Source of the DNA: an uncultured Oscillospiraceae bacterium
Lineage (GTDB): Bacteria; Bacillota; Clostridia; Oscillospirales; Oscillospiraceae
Length of the DNA: 16,247 bases
Direction of reading: 5' to 3'
Assembly: GCA_934572325.1 (NCBI GenBank)
Contig: CAKTKT010000042.1
Span: 1 to 16,247, forward strand
Part shown: one piece after another, positions 1-7,799 of the stretch
Numbering within the stretch: the stretch's first letter is position 1
How the letters are laid out: each line of letters starts with the position of its first letter
Notes under the pieces: model-generated
Told to the model about the DNA's origin: nothing
The model's input: only the letters and a program-made list of their open reading frames with translations
Databases searched by the model: none
Program-made: the position numbers and the translations under genes

Positions 1-1
1 G

Positions 2-1963
2 CTCAATCCCGACATGATAAACGAGCAGATACTCAATCTTCTCGCAAACCCCACGCCCTCCTATGTCTCCGACTATATTGCCCACAACGTTCACCTGAGC
101 GTTGAGGATAAGCAGACGCTTCTGGAGGAGCTTTACCCCTGCCGCCGCCTCGCGCTGCTGGGGAAAATGCTCAACAACGAGCTGAACATCATCAGCCTTG
201 AAAAAGAGATAAGCGAAGCGGCGCAGGAGGCGATAAACCAGAACCAGCGCGAGTATTACCTGCGCGAGGAGCTGAAGGTGATACAGGCGGAGCTGGGCGA
301 GGACGGGCAGGTAGACGATATTGACGATTACCGCGCGCGGATAAACGCGCTGCCCGTGTCGGACGATGTGCGCGAAAAGCTCCTCAAGGAGCTTGGGCGG
401 CTCACGAAGCAGCCGTTCGGCTCTTCCGAGGCGGCGGTGCTGCGCGGCTATCTGGACGTGTGCCTTGAGATACCTTGGGGAAAGACCACGAAGGAGACCG
501 TGGACATCGCAAAGGCGCGGAAGATACTCGACGATGAGCATTACGGCTTGGACAAGGTCAAGGAGCGCGTGCTGGAATATCTTGCGGTAAAGCAGCTCTC
601 TCCGGAGATAAAGGGCGGGCTTTTGTGCCTTGTCGGTCCTCCGGGAACAGGCAAGACCAGCATCGCCATGAGCATCGCCCGCGCGACCAACCGCAAGCTC
701 TGCCGCGTGTCGCTCGGCGGCGTGCATGACGAAGCCGAGATACGCGGACACCGCAAGACCTATATCGGCTCAATGCCGGGGCGTATCGTCAGCGGCATCA
801 TCCAGAGCGGCAGCATGAACCCGCTCATGGTGCTCGACGAGATCGACAAGCTCGGCTCCGACTACCGCGGCGACCCCGGCGCGGCGCTGCTGGAGGCGCT
901 CGACGGCGAGCAGAACGGCACATTTCGTGATAATTTCCTTGAGATACCGATAGACCTGTCGGGCGTGTTCTTCATCACGACGGCGAACACCACGGACACC
1001 ATACCCCGCGCGCTGCTCGACCGCATGGAGGTCATAGAGCTTCACAGCTATACGGATGAGGAAAAGGTGGAGATCGCAAAGCGCCATCTTCTGCCAAAGC
1101 AGCGCAAAAAGCACGGCTTGAGGGCAAATCAGCTCAGGATCGACGATGCGGCGCTGAGGGAGATTATCTCCGGCTACACGCGCGAATCCGGCGTTAGAGT
1201 TTTCGAGCGCGAGCTTGCAGCCGTCTGCCGCAAGGCGGCGGGCGGGATCGCCGAGGGAAGGTATAAGAGCCTTGCGCTCAAGGCGGGCAGGCTTGAGGAG
1301 GTGCTCGGTCCCGTGAAGTTTAAAAGCGAGCCGTTCCGCTTCTATGATGAGGTCGGGCTCGTGCACGGGCTGGCGTATACCGCCGCCGGCGGCGAGACGC
1401 TCGATGTGGAGGCGCTCGTCACCGAGGGCAGCGGCAGGCTGGAGCTTACCGGCAATCTGGGCGATGTGATGAAGGAGTCGGCAAAGGCGGCGGTCAGCTT
1501 TATCCGCAGCTGCGCCGCGAAGCTCGGCGTCGATCCGGAGTTTTACAAGAACAGGGATATACATATCCATTATCCCGAGGGCGCTGTGCCCAAGGACGGA
1601 CCCTCCGCCGGCGTGACGACCTGCGTGGCGCTCGTCTCCGCGCTCACAGGGCGTCCGGTGCGCCACGACGTGGCGATGACCGGCGAGATAACGCTGCGCG
1701 GACGTGTGCTGCCGATAGGCGGTCTGCGCGAAAAGACGATGGCGGCGCTGCGCTCCGGCATCAAGACGGTCATCATCCCCGCCGAGAATGTGCCGGATCT
1801 TGAGGAGATCGACCAGAAGGTGCGCGCGCAGATAAGCTTCATTCCCGTCAGCTATGCGGACGAGGCGCTCAACGCCGCGCTCGTTCCGGAAAAGGGCGAG
1901 ACGCATCTGCCTGCCGCCGGTATGCTCGGCAAGACGGCGGACGCGCCGAAGGTCAGGCAGTGA
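2..1963 (+). CDS. lon: ATP-dependent protease Lon, 5' end missing (partial)
   Basis: This is the ATP-dependent serine protease Lon, a cytoplasmic hexamer that degrades misfolded and regulatory proteins. The frame is open to the left edge. The first ATG, at 14, lies inside the protein, so the true start is outside the window. Counting from the codon at 14, Walker A GPPGTGKT is at residues 208-215 and Walker B VLDEID is encoded at 830-847. The proteolytic Ser-Lys dyad is Ser531 (in DGPSAG) and Lys574 (in LREKTMAAL). Their 43-residue spacing equals that of E. coli Ser679/Lys722, which implies that about 150 N-terminal residues are missing. The start of the visible part covers the end of the substrate-binding N domain and its coiled coil (REYYLREELKVIQAELGED). 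All active-site residues are intact. The next gene, ysxC, starts 25 bases after the stop, the same lon-ysxC pairing found in Bacillus. Confidence 0.97.
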   Translation, partial: LNPDMINEQILNLLANPTPSYVSDYIAHNVHLSVEDKQTLLEELYPCRRLALLGKMLNNELNIISLEKEISEAAQEAINQNQREYYLREELKVIQAELGEDGQVDDIDDYRARINALPVSDDVREKLLKELGRLTKQPFGSSEAAVLRGYLDVCLEIPWGKTTKETVDIAKARKILDDEHYGLDKVKERVLEYLAVKQLSPEIKGGLLCLVGPPGTGKTSIAMSIARATNRKLCRVSLGGVHDEAEIRGHRKTYIGSMPGRIVSGIIQSGSMNPLMVLDEIDKLGSDYRGDPGAALLEALDGEQNGTFRDNFLEIPIDLSGVFFITTANTTDTIPRALLDRMEVIELHSYTDEEKVEIAKRHLLPKQRKKHGLRANQLRIDDAALREIISGYTRESGVRVFERELAAVCRKAAGGIAEGRYKSLALKAGRLEEVLGPVKFKSEPFRFYDEVGLVHGLAYTAAGGETLDVEALVTEGSGRLELTGNLGDVMKESAKAAVSFIRSCAAKLGVDPEFYKNRDIHIHYPEGAVPKDGPSAGVTTCVALVSALTGRPVRHDVAMTGEITLRGRVLPIGGLREKTMAALRSGIKTVIIPAENVPDLEEIDQKVRAQISFIPVSYADEALNAALVPEKGETHLPAAGMLGKTADAPKVRQ

Positions 1964-1988
1964 TCATCGCAGCGAAAAGGAGATACCC

Positions 1989-2576
1989 ATGGCAGCATTG
2001 AACGTGAACAAGACGGAGTTTATCAAGTCCGCCGCGTCGAGAGAGCAGTTTATCCAAAGCTCGGTGCCGTGCGTCGCCTTTGCGGGGAAATCCAACGTCG
2101 GCAAGTCGTCGGTGATAAACCGGCTGCTCAACCGCAAAAATTTCGCGCGCGTCGGGTCAGAGCCGGGAAAGACTGTCCATGTCAACTATTTTCTCATCGA
2201 CGGCAGGCTCTATCTCGTGGATCTGCCGGGCTACGGCTACGCAAAGATCTCGCGCGGCGAGCGCGAGCGCTGGGGGCGGCTGATGGAGGATTTTTTCGCC
2301 TCCGGTCTTTTCCGCCTCGGCGTGATGATCGTGGATTCCCGCCATAAGCCCACGGCGGACGACGTCACGATGGCGGAGTGGTTCAAAGCCTCCGGCTGTC
2401 CGCTCGTCGTCGTCGCCAACAAGCTCGACAAGCTCAAAAAGAGCGAGATCGAGCCGAACCTTGCGCTCATACGCGCAACGCTCGGGCTGCCCGACGATGT
2501 GCGCATCATCCCGTTTTCCGCCGAGAAAGGGCAGGGGCGCGACGAGCTTATGAGCGAGCTGACAAAGCTGATATAG
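1989..2576 (+). CDS. ysxC: Ribosome biogenesis GTPase YsxC/EngB
   Basis: YsxC (YihA/EngB) is an essential cytoplasmic GTPase needed for late assembly of the 50S ribosomal subunit. The 195-residue length is normal for the family. The GTPase motifs are all present: G1 GKSNVGKSS (33-41), G2 around GKT (60-62), G3 DLPGYGYA (78-85), G4 NKLD (144-147) and G5 SAEKGQG (177-183). The frame stays open well upstream into lon, but the ATG at 1989 is chosen because AAAGGAG lies just before it (about 1976-1982) and because family members begin shortly before the G1 loop. It lies 25 bases after lon and is probably co-transcribed with it. A terminator follows directly. Confidence 0.96.
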   Translation: MAALNVNKTEFIKSAASREQFIQSSVPCVAFAGKSNVGKSSVINRLLNRKNFARVGSEPGKTVHVNYFLIDGRLYLVDLPGYGYAKISRGERERWGRLMEDFFASGLFRLGVMIVDSRHKPTADDVTMAEWFKASGCPLVVVANKLDKLKKSEIEPNLALIRATLGLPDDVRIIPFSAEKGQGRDELMSELTKLI

Positions 2577-2588
2577 AACAATGAGCAG

Positions 2589-2625
2589 GAGCAAGGCAAA
2601 ATAAATTACCTTGCTCTTGTTTTTT
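2589..2625 (+). terminator. Rho-independent terminator after ysxC
   Basis: A perfect 8-bp stem, GAGCAAGG (2589-2596) pairing with CCTTGCTC (2609-2616), encloses a 12-base A/T-rich loop. It is followed by the T-rich tract TTGTTTTTT (2617-2625). The stem can be extended outward by a few G-U and Watson-Crick pairs. It lies 12 bases after the ysxC stop and closes the lon-ysxC unit. Confidence 0.85.
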
Positions 2626-2645
2626 GCGATGGAATTTGATAAAAT
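2617..2645 (+). promoter_or_regulatory. Candidate sigma-A promoter for the M50 protease/scp operon
   Basis: TTGTTT (2617-2622) and TAAAAT (2640-2645) are separated by exactly 17 bases. The -10 box matches consensus at 5 of 6 positions; the -35 box is weaker, with TTG conserved. The -35 box lies in the U-tract of the ysxC terminator, so a new unit would start where the last one ends. The position fits, since a terminator precedes it and a long same-strand gene run follows. A 5' leader of about 50 bases would result. Confidence 0.45.
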
Positions 2646-2750
2646 AGCAGAAGTTAGTGCTTGCGTGCGCACCCAGCGCGCGGCGGATTTATGGGGTGAG
2701 TTGTTATCAGCGGGATCAAATCAATATGGGACGGGCTGGATTTCACATAT

Positions 2751-3395
2751 GTGCTGAGCATCCTGCTCGGGCTTATCCCGTCGCTTCTGTGCATCACGCT
2801 CCATGAGCTGAGCCACGGGCTCGTTGCATATAAGCTCGGCGATGACACGGCGAAGCGCGCCGGACGGCTCACGCTCAACCCCATCAAGCATCTTGACCCA
2901 ATGGGGCTTTTGATGATGCTGGTGTTTCATGTCGGCTGGGCAAAGCCTGTGCCGGTGAATATGTTCAAGTTCAAAGAGCCCAAGCGCGGCATGGCGCTCA
3001 CCGCCCTCGCCGGACCTGTGAGCAATATCGTCATTGCCGTGGTGTTCATGTTTTTTTACGGCGCGGCGTATATCCCCCTCGGGCGCTCCGATGCGGGCAG
3101 CTATTTCCTCTCCATGCTCCAGCTCACGGCATATATCAGCCTTGGTCTTGCGATATTCAACCTCATCCCCATCTCGCCGCTTGACGGGTCAAAGGTGCTC
3201 TTCTCGGTCATGAGCGACGAGAGCTACTATAAGCTGATGCACTATGAAAAGTACGGGGCTGTGATCATGTTCGCGCTCGTCGCCACGGGCATACTCGGCA
3301 AGCCCCTTTCCTCCGCGATAGACTGGGCGTACTCCGCGCTCGTGCCCGTCGCGCAGGGTGGGTGCGATCTGGTATATTATCTCTTTTATAAGTGA
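2751..3395 (+). CDS. Site-2 protease family (M50) membrane metalloprotease
   Basis: This is an integral-membrane zinc metallopeptidase of family M50 (RseP/SpoIVFB-like fold, short form without a PDZ domain). The zinc motif HELSH is at residues 18-22, just after the first hydrophobic segment. The third ligand is probably Asp145 in the PISPLDGSK segment near NLIP. KHLDP and GWAKPVPVN, typical of the short clostridial form, are also present, and there are four or so hydrophobic segments. The substrate is unknown. The only standard start is GTG at 2751, which has a weak ribosome-binding site and leaves little sequence before the first membrane helix. The frame stays open to a stop at 2697-2699, and the segment encoded from 2706 (ISGIKSIWDGLDFTY) looks like the family's usual N-terminus (see findings). 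The gene is 7 bases upstream of scpA and probably heads this operon. Confidence 0.88.
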   Translation: MLSILLGLIPSLLCITLHELSHGLVAYKLGDDTAKRAGRLTLNPIKHLDPMGLLMMLVFHVGWAKPVPVNMFKFKEPKRGMALTALAGPVSNIVIAVVFMFFYGAAYIPLGRSDAGSYFLSMLQLTAYISLGLAIFNLIPISPLDGSKVLFSVMSDESYYKLMHYEKYGAVIMFALVATGILGKPLSSAIDWAYSALVPVAQGGCDLVYYLFYK

Positions 3396-3402
3396 GCAAT
3401 TG

Positions 3403-4185
3403 ATGGAAAATCCCAGTTTTCACCTTGAGGGCGTCGTCAGGGAGAAGGACGAGCTTCAGGACTTTGAAGGTCCGCTCAGCCTTATTCTGATGCTCCTGTC
3501 AAAAAACAAGATAGAAATACGTGACATAAAGATTGCCGACATACTCGACCAGTATCTCGCCTATCTGGCGGAGATGGAGAGCATGGATCTGGAGATAGCG
3601 AGCGAGTTTATCCAGATGGCGGCGCATCTGCTGTATATAAAGACCAAAACGCTCCTCACGATGGAGGAGGAGGTGTCGGAGCTTGAAGTGCTCATCGCGT
3701 CGCTTGAGCAGCTCAAGGCGCGCGACGCGCTCGCGGCTGTGCAGAAAATAACGCCGGAGCTGAAAAAAGCGTCGGAGCTCGGCATGCTGTACTATGCGAA
3801 AATGCCAGAGCCTCTGCCCAAGCCCTCGAATGAGTACTCATATAAGCATGAGCCTGTCGATCTTCTGCGCGCGCTGCACGCGATATACTCCCGCGGCATC
3901 AGAGCGCCCGAGACGGAGCTTTTTGCCGGCGCGATCCCGCACCGGATAATATACAGCGTCAAGGACAAGAGCCGCCGGATACTTGACCTTTTGCGCACGG
4001 GTGACGTCACGCTCAATGAGCTTTACAAGACCTGCAAGACCCGCTCGGAGGTCGTCGCGGCGTTCGTGTCGGTGCTGGAGCTTTGCAGCATGGGCAGCGT
4101 GTCCGTTGAAAAGCGGGGAGACGACTATGAGCTGAGCTTCACCGGCGGCGACGTCGATGAAATAATCGAAAAGATAATTGAGTGA
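3403..4185 (+). CDS. scpA: Segregation and condensation protein A (ScpA)
   Basis: ScpA is the kleisin subunit of the SMC-ScpA-ScpB condensin, which compacts and segregates the nucleoid. The protein has 260 residues, normal for the family. The N-terminal SMC-binding motif appears as DFEGPLSLILMLL, where the usual family form is FEGPLDLLL, so the conserved Asp after the Leu is Ser here. A helical middle (KIEIRDIKIADILDQYL) and a C-terminal winged-helix segment (about residues 195-255) follow. The start is the ATG at 3403, which gives the usual short lead-in before DFEGPL. The open frame runs back to a GTG inside the upstream gene, but that would overlap the protease needlessly. The Shine-Dalgarno is poor (AGTGAG), suggesting translational coupling to the gene before. 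scpB follows after a single base. Confidence 0.95.
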   Translation: MENPSFHLEGVVREKDELQDFEGPLSLILMLLSKNKIEIRDIKIADILDQYLAYLAEMESMDLEIASEFIQMAAHLLYIKTKTLLTMEEEVSELEVLIASLEQLKARDALAAVQKITPELKKASELGMLYYAKMPEPLPKPSNEYSYKHEPVDLLRALHAIYSRGIRAPETELFAGAIPHRIIYSVKDKSRRILDLLRTGDVTLNELYKTCKTRSEVVAAFVSVLELCSMGSVSVEKRGDDYELSFTGGDVDEIIEKIIE

Positions 4186-4186
4186 T

Positions 4187-4801
4187 ATGTTTGAAATTTC
4201 TTCTGCAATCGAGGCTATACTTTTTGCGGCGGGGGAGAGCGTACCCGTCGCGCGGCTGTCGCTAATACTTGAGGCGACAGAGGGAGAGATTGAGTACGCC
4301 GCCGCCGAGCTTGCCGAGCGGTATGAGCGCGAGGGGCGCGGCATGCGCATCCTGCGGCTCGATGACAAGCTCCAGATGTGCTCCGCGCCGGAGTATGCGC
4401 CGTATATAACCAAAACGCTGGAGCAGCGAACCCCGCCGAGGCTCAGCCAGTCCGCGCTTGAGGCGCTTGCCGTCGTTGCGTATTTTCAGCCCGTTACAAG
4501 GGCATATATTGATCAGGTGCGCGGCGTGGACAGCTCGTACACGGTGAGCGTTTTGCAGCAGCGCGGGCTTATAGAGTCCTGCGGCAAGCTCGACGCGCCG
4601 GGGCGTCCCGCGCTGTTCGCAACGACGGATGTTTTTTTGCGCACCATGGGGATAAGCGAGCTTTCCCAGCTCCCGCCTCTGCCGGATATGACGAGCGGCG
4701 AGGGCATAGAGAGGCTTCAAAACGCGATAGACGAGCTTCAAAACAAGAATCCGCAGCAGATAAGTCTTAACGATATTGCCGAGGAGTCGGCAAAGGAGTG
4801 A
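4187..4801 (+). CDS. scpB: Segregation and condensation protein B (ScpB)
   Basis: ScpB is the dimeric winged-helix partner that binds the ScpA kleisin in the SMC condensin complex. The 204 residues carry the two expected winged-helix domains: an N-terminal one (ISSAIEAILFAAGE) and a second one containing the family signature around LSQSALEALAVVAYFQPVTRA. The loop with GVDSSYTVSVLQQRGLIE, the usual recognition-helix region, follows. The ATG at 4187 is preferred. A TTG at 4178 overlapping scpA would add three residues and cannot be excluded. The gene follows scpA with one base between stop and start, as expected for translational coupling. Its C-terminal tail is Asn/Gln-rich and probably disordered. 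Confidence 0.95.
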   Translation: MFEISSAIEAILFAAGESVPVARLSLILEATEGEIEYAAAELAERYEREGRGMRILRLDDKLQMCSAPEYAPYITKTLEQRTPPRLSQSALEALAVVAYFQPVTRAYIDQVRGVDSSYTVSVLQQRGLIESCGKLDAPGRPALFATTDVFLRTMGISELSQLPPLPDMTSGEGIERLQNAIDELQNKNPQQISLNDIAEESAKE

Positions 4802-4809
4802 TGTAATTG
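4792..4809 (+). promoter_or_regulatory. Ribosome-binding site that fixes a TTG start
   Basis: AAAGGAG (4792-4798) is a strong Shine-Dalgarno lying inside the end of scpB. The only ATG nearby, at 4801, is followed at once by TAA. The TTG at 4807, 8 bases after the site, opens the long DUF2953 frame and must be the start. Confidence 0.8.
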
Positions 4810-5556
4810 CTTGCCCTGAAGATTATCGGCATAATTGCCGCGATAATCGCGCTCATCATGCTCATACCGGTCGGCGCCGACGTCGCCTATGAGGGCGGAC
4901 AGTTCAGCCTTTCGGCGAAGGTGTGCGGCGTGCTGCTCCGGCTTTTCCCGCGGGCGGAGAAGGACGAAGCCGCCGCGAAGAAGGAGAAAAAGCCGAAAAA
5001 GGAAAAGAAACCCAAGGACGAAAAGCCGCAGGACGGGCAGGCTGAAAAGCCGAAAAAAAAGCTCAAGCTCAGCTTCAGCAGGGATGAGCTTTTGCTGCTG
5101 GTGAAAAAGGTGCTGATGCGCTTCGGGCGCTTCGGCAGAAAATTCAGGGTCGATCGCTTTTTGCTGCACTACACCGCGGCGGGCGACGATCCGTACAGCA
5201 CTGCGGTCACATTCGGGTATGTCAATGCCGCGCTCTCGACGCTCGCGTCCATCTGCGCGCAGAGGTTCGACGTGAAGGACTGCGACGTGCGCACGGATAT
5301 AGACTTCACGCGGGAAGATACGGAGATAGACTTCGCTCTCGCGTTCAGCATCCGCATCGGGGCATTCTTCGCTCTGGGCTTCGGCGTTGTCAACAGCGCC
5401 CTCGGCATACTCATCAAAAACAAATTCCGCCTGCTCGGCGAGAAGCTGAGAGCGGGCAGAGAGCGGAATGTTGATGACGAAAAAGTCATTGATATAGAAA
5501 TAGCAAAAGAAAACAATAATATACAGGCAGAGGAAAGGATGGACTCAAATGGATAA
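4807..5556 (+). CDS. ytfI: DUF2953 membrane-anchored protein, YtfI-like
   Basis: This 249-residue protein resembles the DUF2953 family (B. subtilis YtfI), whose members commonly sit just before gerW/ytfJ. It has one N-terminal membrane helix (about residues 4-22) and then a short beta-like stretch (YEGGQFSLSAKVCGVLLRLFP). A Lys/Glu/Pro-rich linker (about residues 52-86) looks disordered and strongly charged. The C-terminal domain contains VDRFLLHYTAAGDDPYSTA and DCDVRTDIDFTREDTEIDF, which match the family pattern. The molecular role is not established; the neighbourhood suggests a sporulation or envelope function. The start is TTG, supported by a good Shine-Dalgarno. Its last 8 bases overlap the start of gerW, implying coupled translation. 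Confidence 0.82.
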   Translation: MLALKIIGIIAAIIALIMLIPVGADVAYEGGQFSLSAKVCGVLLRLFPRAEKDEAAAKKEKKPKKEKKPKDEKPQDGQAEKPKKKLKLSFSRDELLLLVKKVLMRFGRFGRKFRVDRFLLHYTAAGDDPYSTAVTFGYVNAALSTLASICAQRFDVKDCDVRTDIDFTREDTEIDFALAFSIRIGAFFALGFGVVNSALGILIKNKFRLLGEKLRAGRERNVDDEKVIDIEIAKENNNIQAEERMDSNG

Positions 5557-5929
5557 CAACCCTATCAGCCAGCTCATGCAGACAACTATGGACAACGTCA
5601 AGAACGTCCTCAAGGTGGACACCGTTGTCGGCGACCCGATAATCACCCCCGACGGCATCACGCTCGTTCCCATCTCCAAGATCAGCCTCGGCTTCGGCGG
5701 CGGCGGCGTGGAGTTCAACGGCAAGAAGTCGGGCGAGGCGCGCCCCTACGGCGGCGGCAACGCCACCGGCGTGAAGATCGAGCCTATCGGCTTTCTTGTC
5801 ATTAAGGAGGGCACGGTGAGAATGATCAACGTCACGCCTCCTGCCAGCAACACCGTTGACCGGATCATCGACATGGTCCCGCAGGTCATGGATCGCGTTG
5901 ACAATTTCATCGACAAACAGAAGAAGTAA
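5549..5929 (+). CDS. ytfJ: Sporulation protein GerW/YtfJ family
   Basis: This is a GerW (YtfJ) family protein. In Bacillus it is made during sporulation and is needed for normal spore germination. The 126 residues contain the family core: a short helical N-terminus, VVGDPIITPDGITLVPISK, the glycine-rich GFGGGGVEF stretch (about residues 48-56), a second glycine run (PYGGGNATG) and the IEPIGFLVIKEGTVRMI strand region. The C-terminal helix (IIDMVPQVMDRVDNFIDK) is typical. The start ATG overlaps the preceding DUF2953 gene by 8 bases, with AGGAAAGG upstream. Its presence is direct support for a spore-forming, or recently spore-forming, host. Confidence 0.94.
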   Translation: MDNNPISQLMQTTMDNVKNVLKVDTVVGDPIITPDGITLVPISKISLGFGGGGVEFNGKKSGEARPYGGGNATGVKIEPIGFLVIKEGTVRMINVTPPASNTVDRIIDMVPQVMDRVDNFIDKQKK

Positions 5930-5977
5930 TAAAACTTCTCTATTTGTCAATAATAAGCACTGCCCAAATCAAAAAGG

Positions 5978-7057
5978 GTGGTGCATATTATTAGGATAAC
6001 AAAAAATACCGCGCGGGCGATGCTCGCCGCGCTGCTCATGCTTGCGCTGATGTGCACGCTGTGCAGAAACGACGCCGAGGCGCAGTCCGCGCCCTCCGTC
6101 AGCGCGAAGAGCGCAATTGTCACGGCGAACGGCTGGGCGCTCTATGAAAAGAATGCTGATATGCGTCTGCCGATGGCGAGCACGACCAAGCTCATGACTG
6201 CGATCCTTGCGATAGAGAGCTGCCCGATGGACGAGCAGATAGAGATAAAGCGCGAGCAGTGCAGCGTCGAGGGCTCGTCAATGGGACTCAAGCCCGGCGA
6301 GCGGCGCACTGTGCGCGAGCTTGTGACGGGGCTGCTGCTCGTGTCCGGCAATGACGCGGCGCAGGTGCTGGCATGCCACATCTCCGGCGACTGCGCGCGC
6401 TTTGCCGCGCTCATGAATGATAAGGCGCAGGAGCTCGGCATGACGAACACGCACTTTACCAACCCCCACGGGCTTCCCGAGAGCGCCCATTTCTTCACGG
6501 CGCGCGACCTTGCGCGGCTGATGGAATACTGCATGGATAACGCGGCGTTTGCCGCGCTTGACCGTATGCCGAGCGCGGCTGTGGACGGGAGGCTGCTTGT
6601 CAACCACAACCGTCTGCTCCGCTCCTGCCCCGGCTGCATCGGCGGGAAAACCGGCTTCACCGAGGCGGCGGGGCGCTGTCTCGTGTCCTGCTGCGAGAGA
6701 GACGGGGCGCGCACCGTGTGCGTCACGCTCTCAGCGCCCGACGACTGGAACGACCATGCCGCGCTCTATAACTGGGCGTATGCCTGCTGTGTCAAACGTA
6801 GCATAACGGACGAGCTTCGCTTCGCCGTGCCCGTTGTGTCGGGCGAGCGGCGCTGGGCTTACCTCGTGCCGGAGACGCAGGTGCGGCTTCTGCTGCCGCC
6901 GGAGAAGGAGATCGTGCTGACGGCGGAGCTGCCGTGGTTTGAGTTTGCGCCCGTCTCCGCCGGTCAGAGAGACGGCAGGGTCACGGCTTTTGTTGACGGA
7001 AGGCAGATCGCGGAGTATTATCTTGCGTACAGCGAGGACGTCGCTGCACGAACGTAA
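5978..7057 (+). CDS. D-alanyl-D-alanine carboxypeptidase, DacB/DacF type (PBP5 family, S11)
   Basis: This secreted penicillin-binding protein removes the terminal D-Ala from peptidoglycan stem peptides. The serine active-site motifs are complete: S68-T-T-K71, S123-G-N125 and K224-T-G226. An N-terminal signal peptide is visible, with a Lys/Arg-containing start, a hydrophobic core (MLAALLMLALMCTLC) and probable cleavage after AEA near residue 35. The weak C-terminal domain (about 275-345) resembles the PBP5 C-terminal beta domain. I see no clear amphipathic membrane anchor. In B. subtilis dacB lies between scpAB and rluB and trims spore cortex, so a sporulation role is likely here, between gerW and rluB. 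Start choice is uncertain: GTG at 5978 or 5981 lies on top of the Shine-Dalgarno AAAAAGGG, whereas ATT at 5987 or 5990 is better spaced. Confidence 0.93.
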   Translation: MVHIIRITKNTARAMLAALLMLALMCTLCRNDAEAQSAPSVSAKSAIVTANGWALYEKNADMRLPMASTTKLMTAILAIESCPMDEQIEIKREQCSVEGSSMGLKPGERRTVRELVTGLLLVSGNDAAQVLACHISGDCARFAALMNDKAQELGMTNTHFTNPHGLPESAHFFTARDLARLMEYCMDNAAFAALDRMPSAAVDGRLLVNHNRLLRSCPGCIGGKTGFTEAAGRCLVSCCERDGARTVCVTLSAPDDWNDHAALYNWAYACCVKRSITDELRFAVPVVSGERRWAYLVPETQVRLLLPPEKEIVLTAELPWFEFAPVSAGQRDGRVTAFVDGRQIAEYYLAYSEDVAART

Positions 7058-7076
7058 AAAAAAAACGGGAGAACGC

Positions 7077-7799
7077 ATGGCGGAACGGCTGCAAAAACTT
7101 ATATCCGCCGCGGGGCTGATGTCCCGCCGCGCGGCGGAGGAGTATATTATGGCGGGGCGCGTCACGGTGAACGGGCGCGTCGCCGCGCTCGGCGACAGAG
7201 CCGACGCGGGGCTTGACCTCATCCTTGTTGACGGCAAGCCGCTGGCGCGGCAGGAGGAGCGGACGTACATAATGCTCAACAAGCCCAAGGGCTACGTCAC
7301 CACGATGAGCGACGAAAAGGGCCGGCATGACGTGACGGAGCTTGTGCGCGGTCTGGGGCGCATCTATCCCGTCGGGCGGCTGGATATGTACTCGGAGGGG
7401 CTTCTCATAATGACGGATGACGGGGATTTTGCAAACACCCTCATGCACCCGTCGCATAACTTAAAAAAAACCTATCGCACGTGGGTACGGGGCGAGAACA
7501 TCGGTCTTGCGGCGGAGCGTCTGCGCGGCGAAATTGATATAGGCGATTGCACCGTGCGCGCGGAAAGCGTGGATATTGAACGGCTCATCCCCGACGGCGC
7601 GGTGCTGCTGATAACCATCGGCGAGGGGCGCAACCGGCAGATCAGAAGGATGTGCGCCTGCTGCGGCTTAAAGGTCGAGCGCCTTGTGCGCATCAGCGAG
7701 GGCGGGCTTGAGCTGGGGGATCTGCGCCCCGGCAGGTGGCGCCGCCTGACGGATGAGGAGATAAAAACAGTCATGGGTAACGGAGCGTACACGAAATGA
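7077..7799 (+). CDS. rluB: rRNA pseudouridine synthase, RluB/RsuA family
   Basis: This enzyme converts a specific uridine of rRNA to pseudouridine; RluB acts on helix 89 of 23S rRNA in E. coli and B. subtilis. The 240 residues begin with an S4 RNA-binding domain (about 1-48: LQKLISAAGLMSRRAAEEYI then GRVTVNG). The catalytic domain follows, with the catalytic Asp103 in GRLDMYSEGLL and the GEGRNRQIRRM motif. The ATG at 7077 is preceded by CGGGAGA and gives the normal N-terminus; the frame is open upstream inside dacB, but that part has no family likeness. A run of ten A (7056-7065) lies between the two genes. The stop overlaps the next start as ATGA (7796-7799). Confidence 0.94.
   Translation: MAERLQKLISAAGLMSRRAAEEYIMAGRVTVNGRVAALGDRADAGLDLILVDGKPLARQEERTYIMLNKPKGYVTTMSDEKGRHDVTELVRGLGRIYPVGRLDMYSEGLLIMTDDGDFANTLMHPSHNLKKTYRTWVRGENIGLAAERLRGEIDIGDCTVRAESVDIERLIPDGAVLLITIGEGRNRQIRRMCACCGLKVERLVRISEGGLELGDLRPGRWRRLTDEEIKTVMGNGAYTK

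Noticed and set aside
770..1906. Long - strand frame opposite lon
   Set aside because: Antisense shadow of a clear Lon gene, with His/Arg/Ala-rich translation and no ribosome-binding site.
5922..5939. Small inverted repeat AGAAGT/ACTTCT over the gerW stop
   Set aside because: Only 6 bp, A/T-rich loop and no T tract after it; too weak to call a terminator.
5940..5977. TTGTCA as a possible -35 box before the carboxypeptidase gene
   Set aside because: No acceptable -10 box lies 16-18 bases downstream, and I could not see a convincing sporulation sigma-factor motif.
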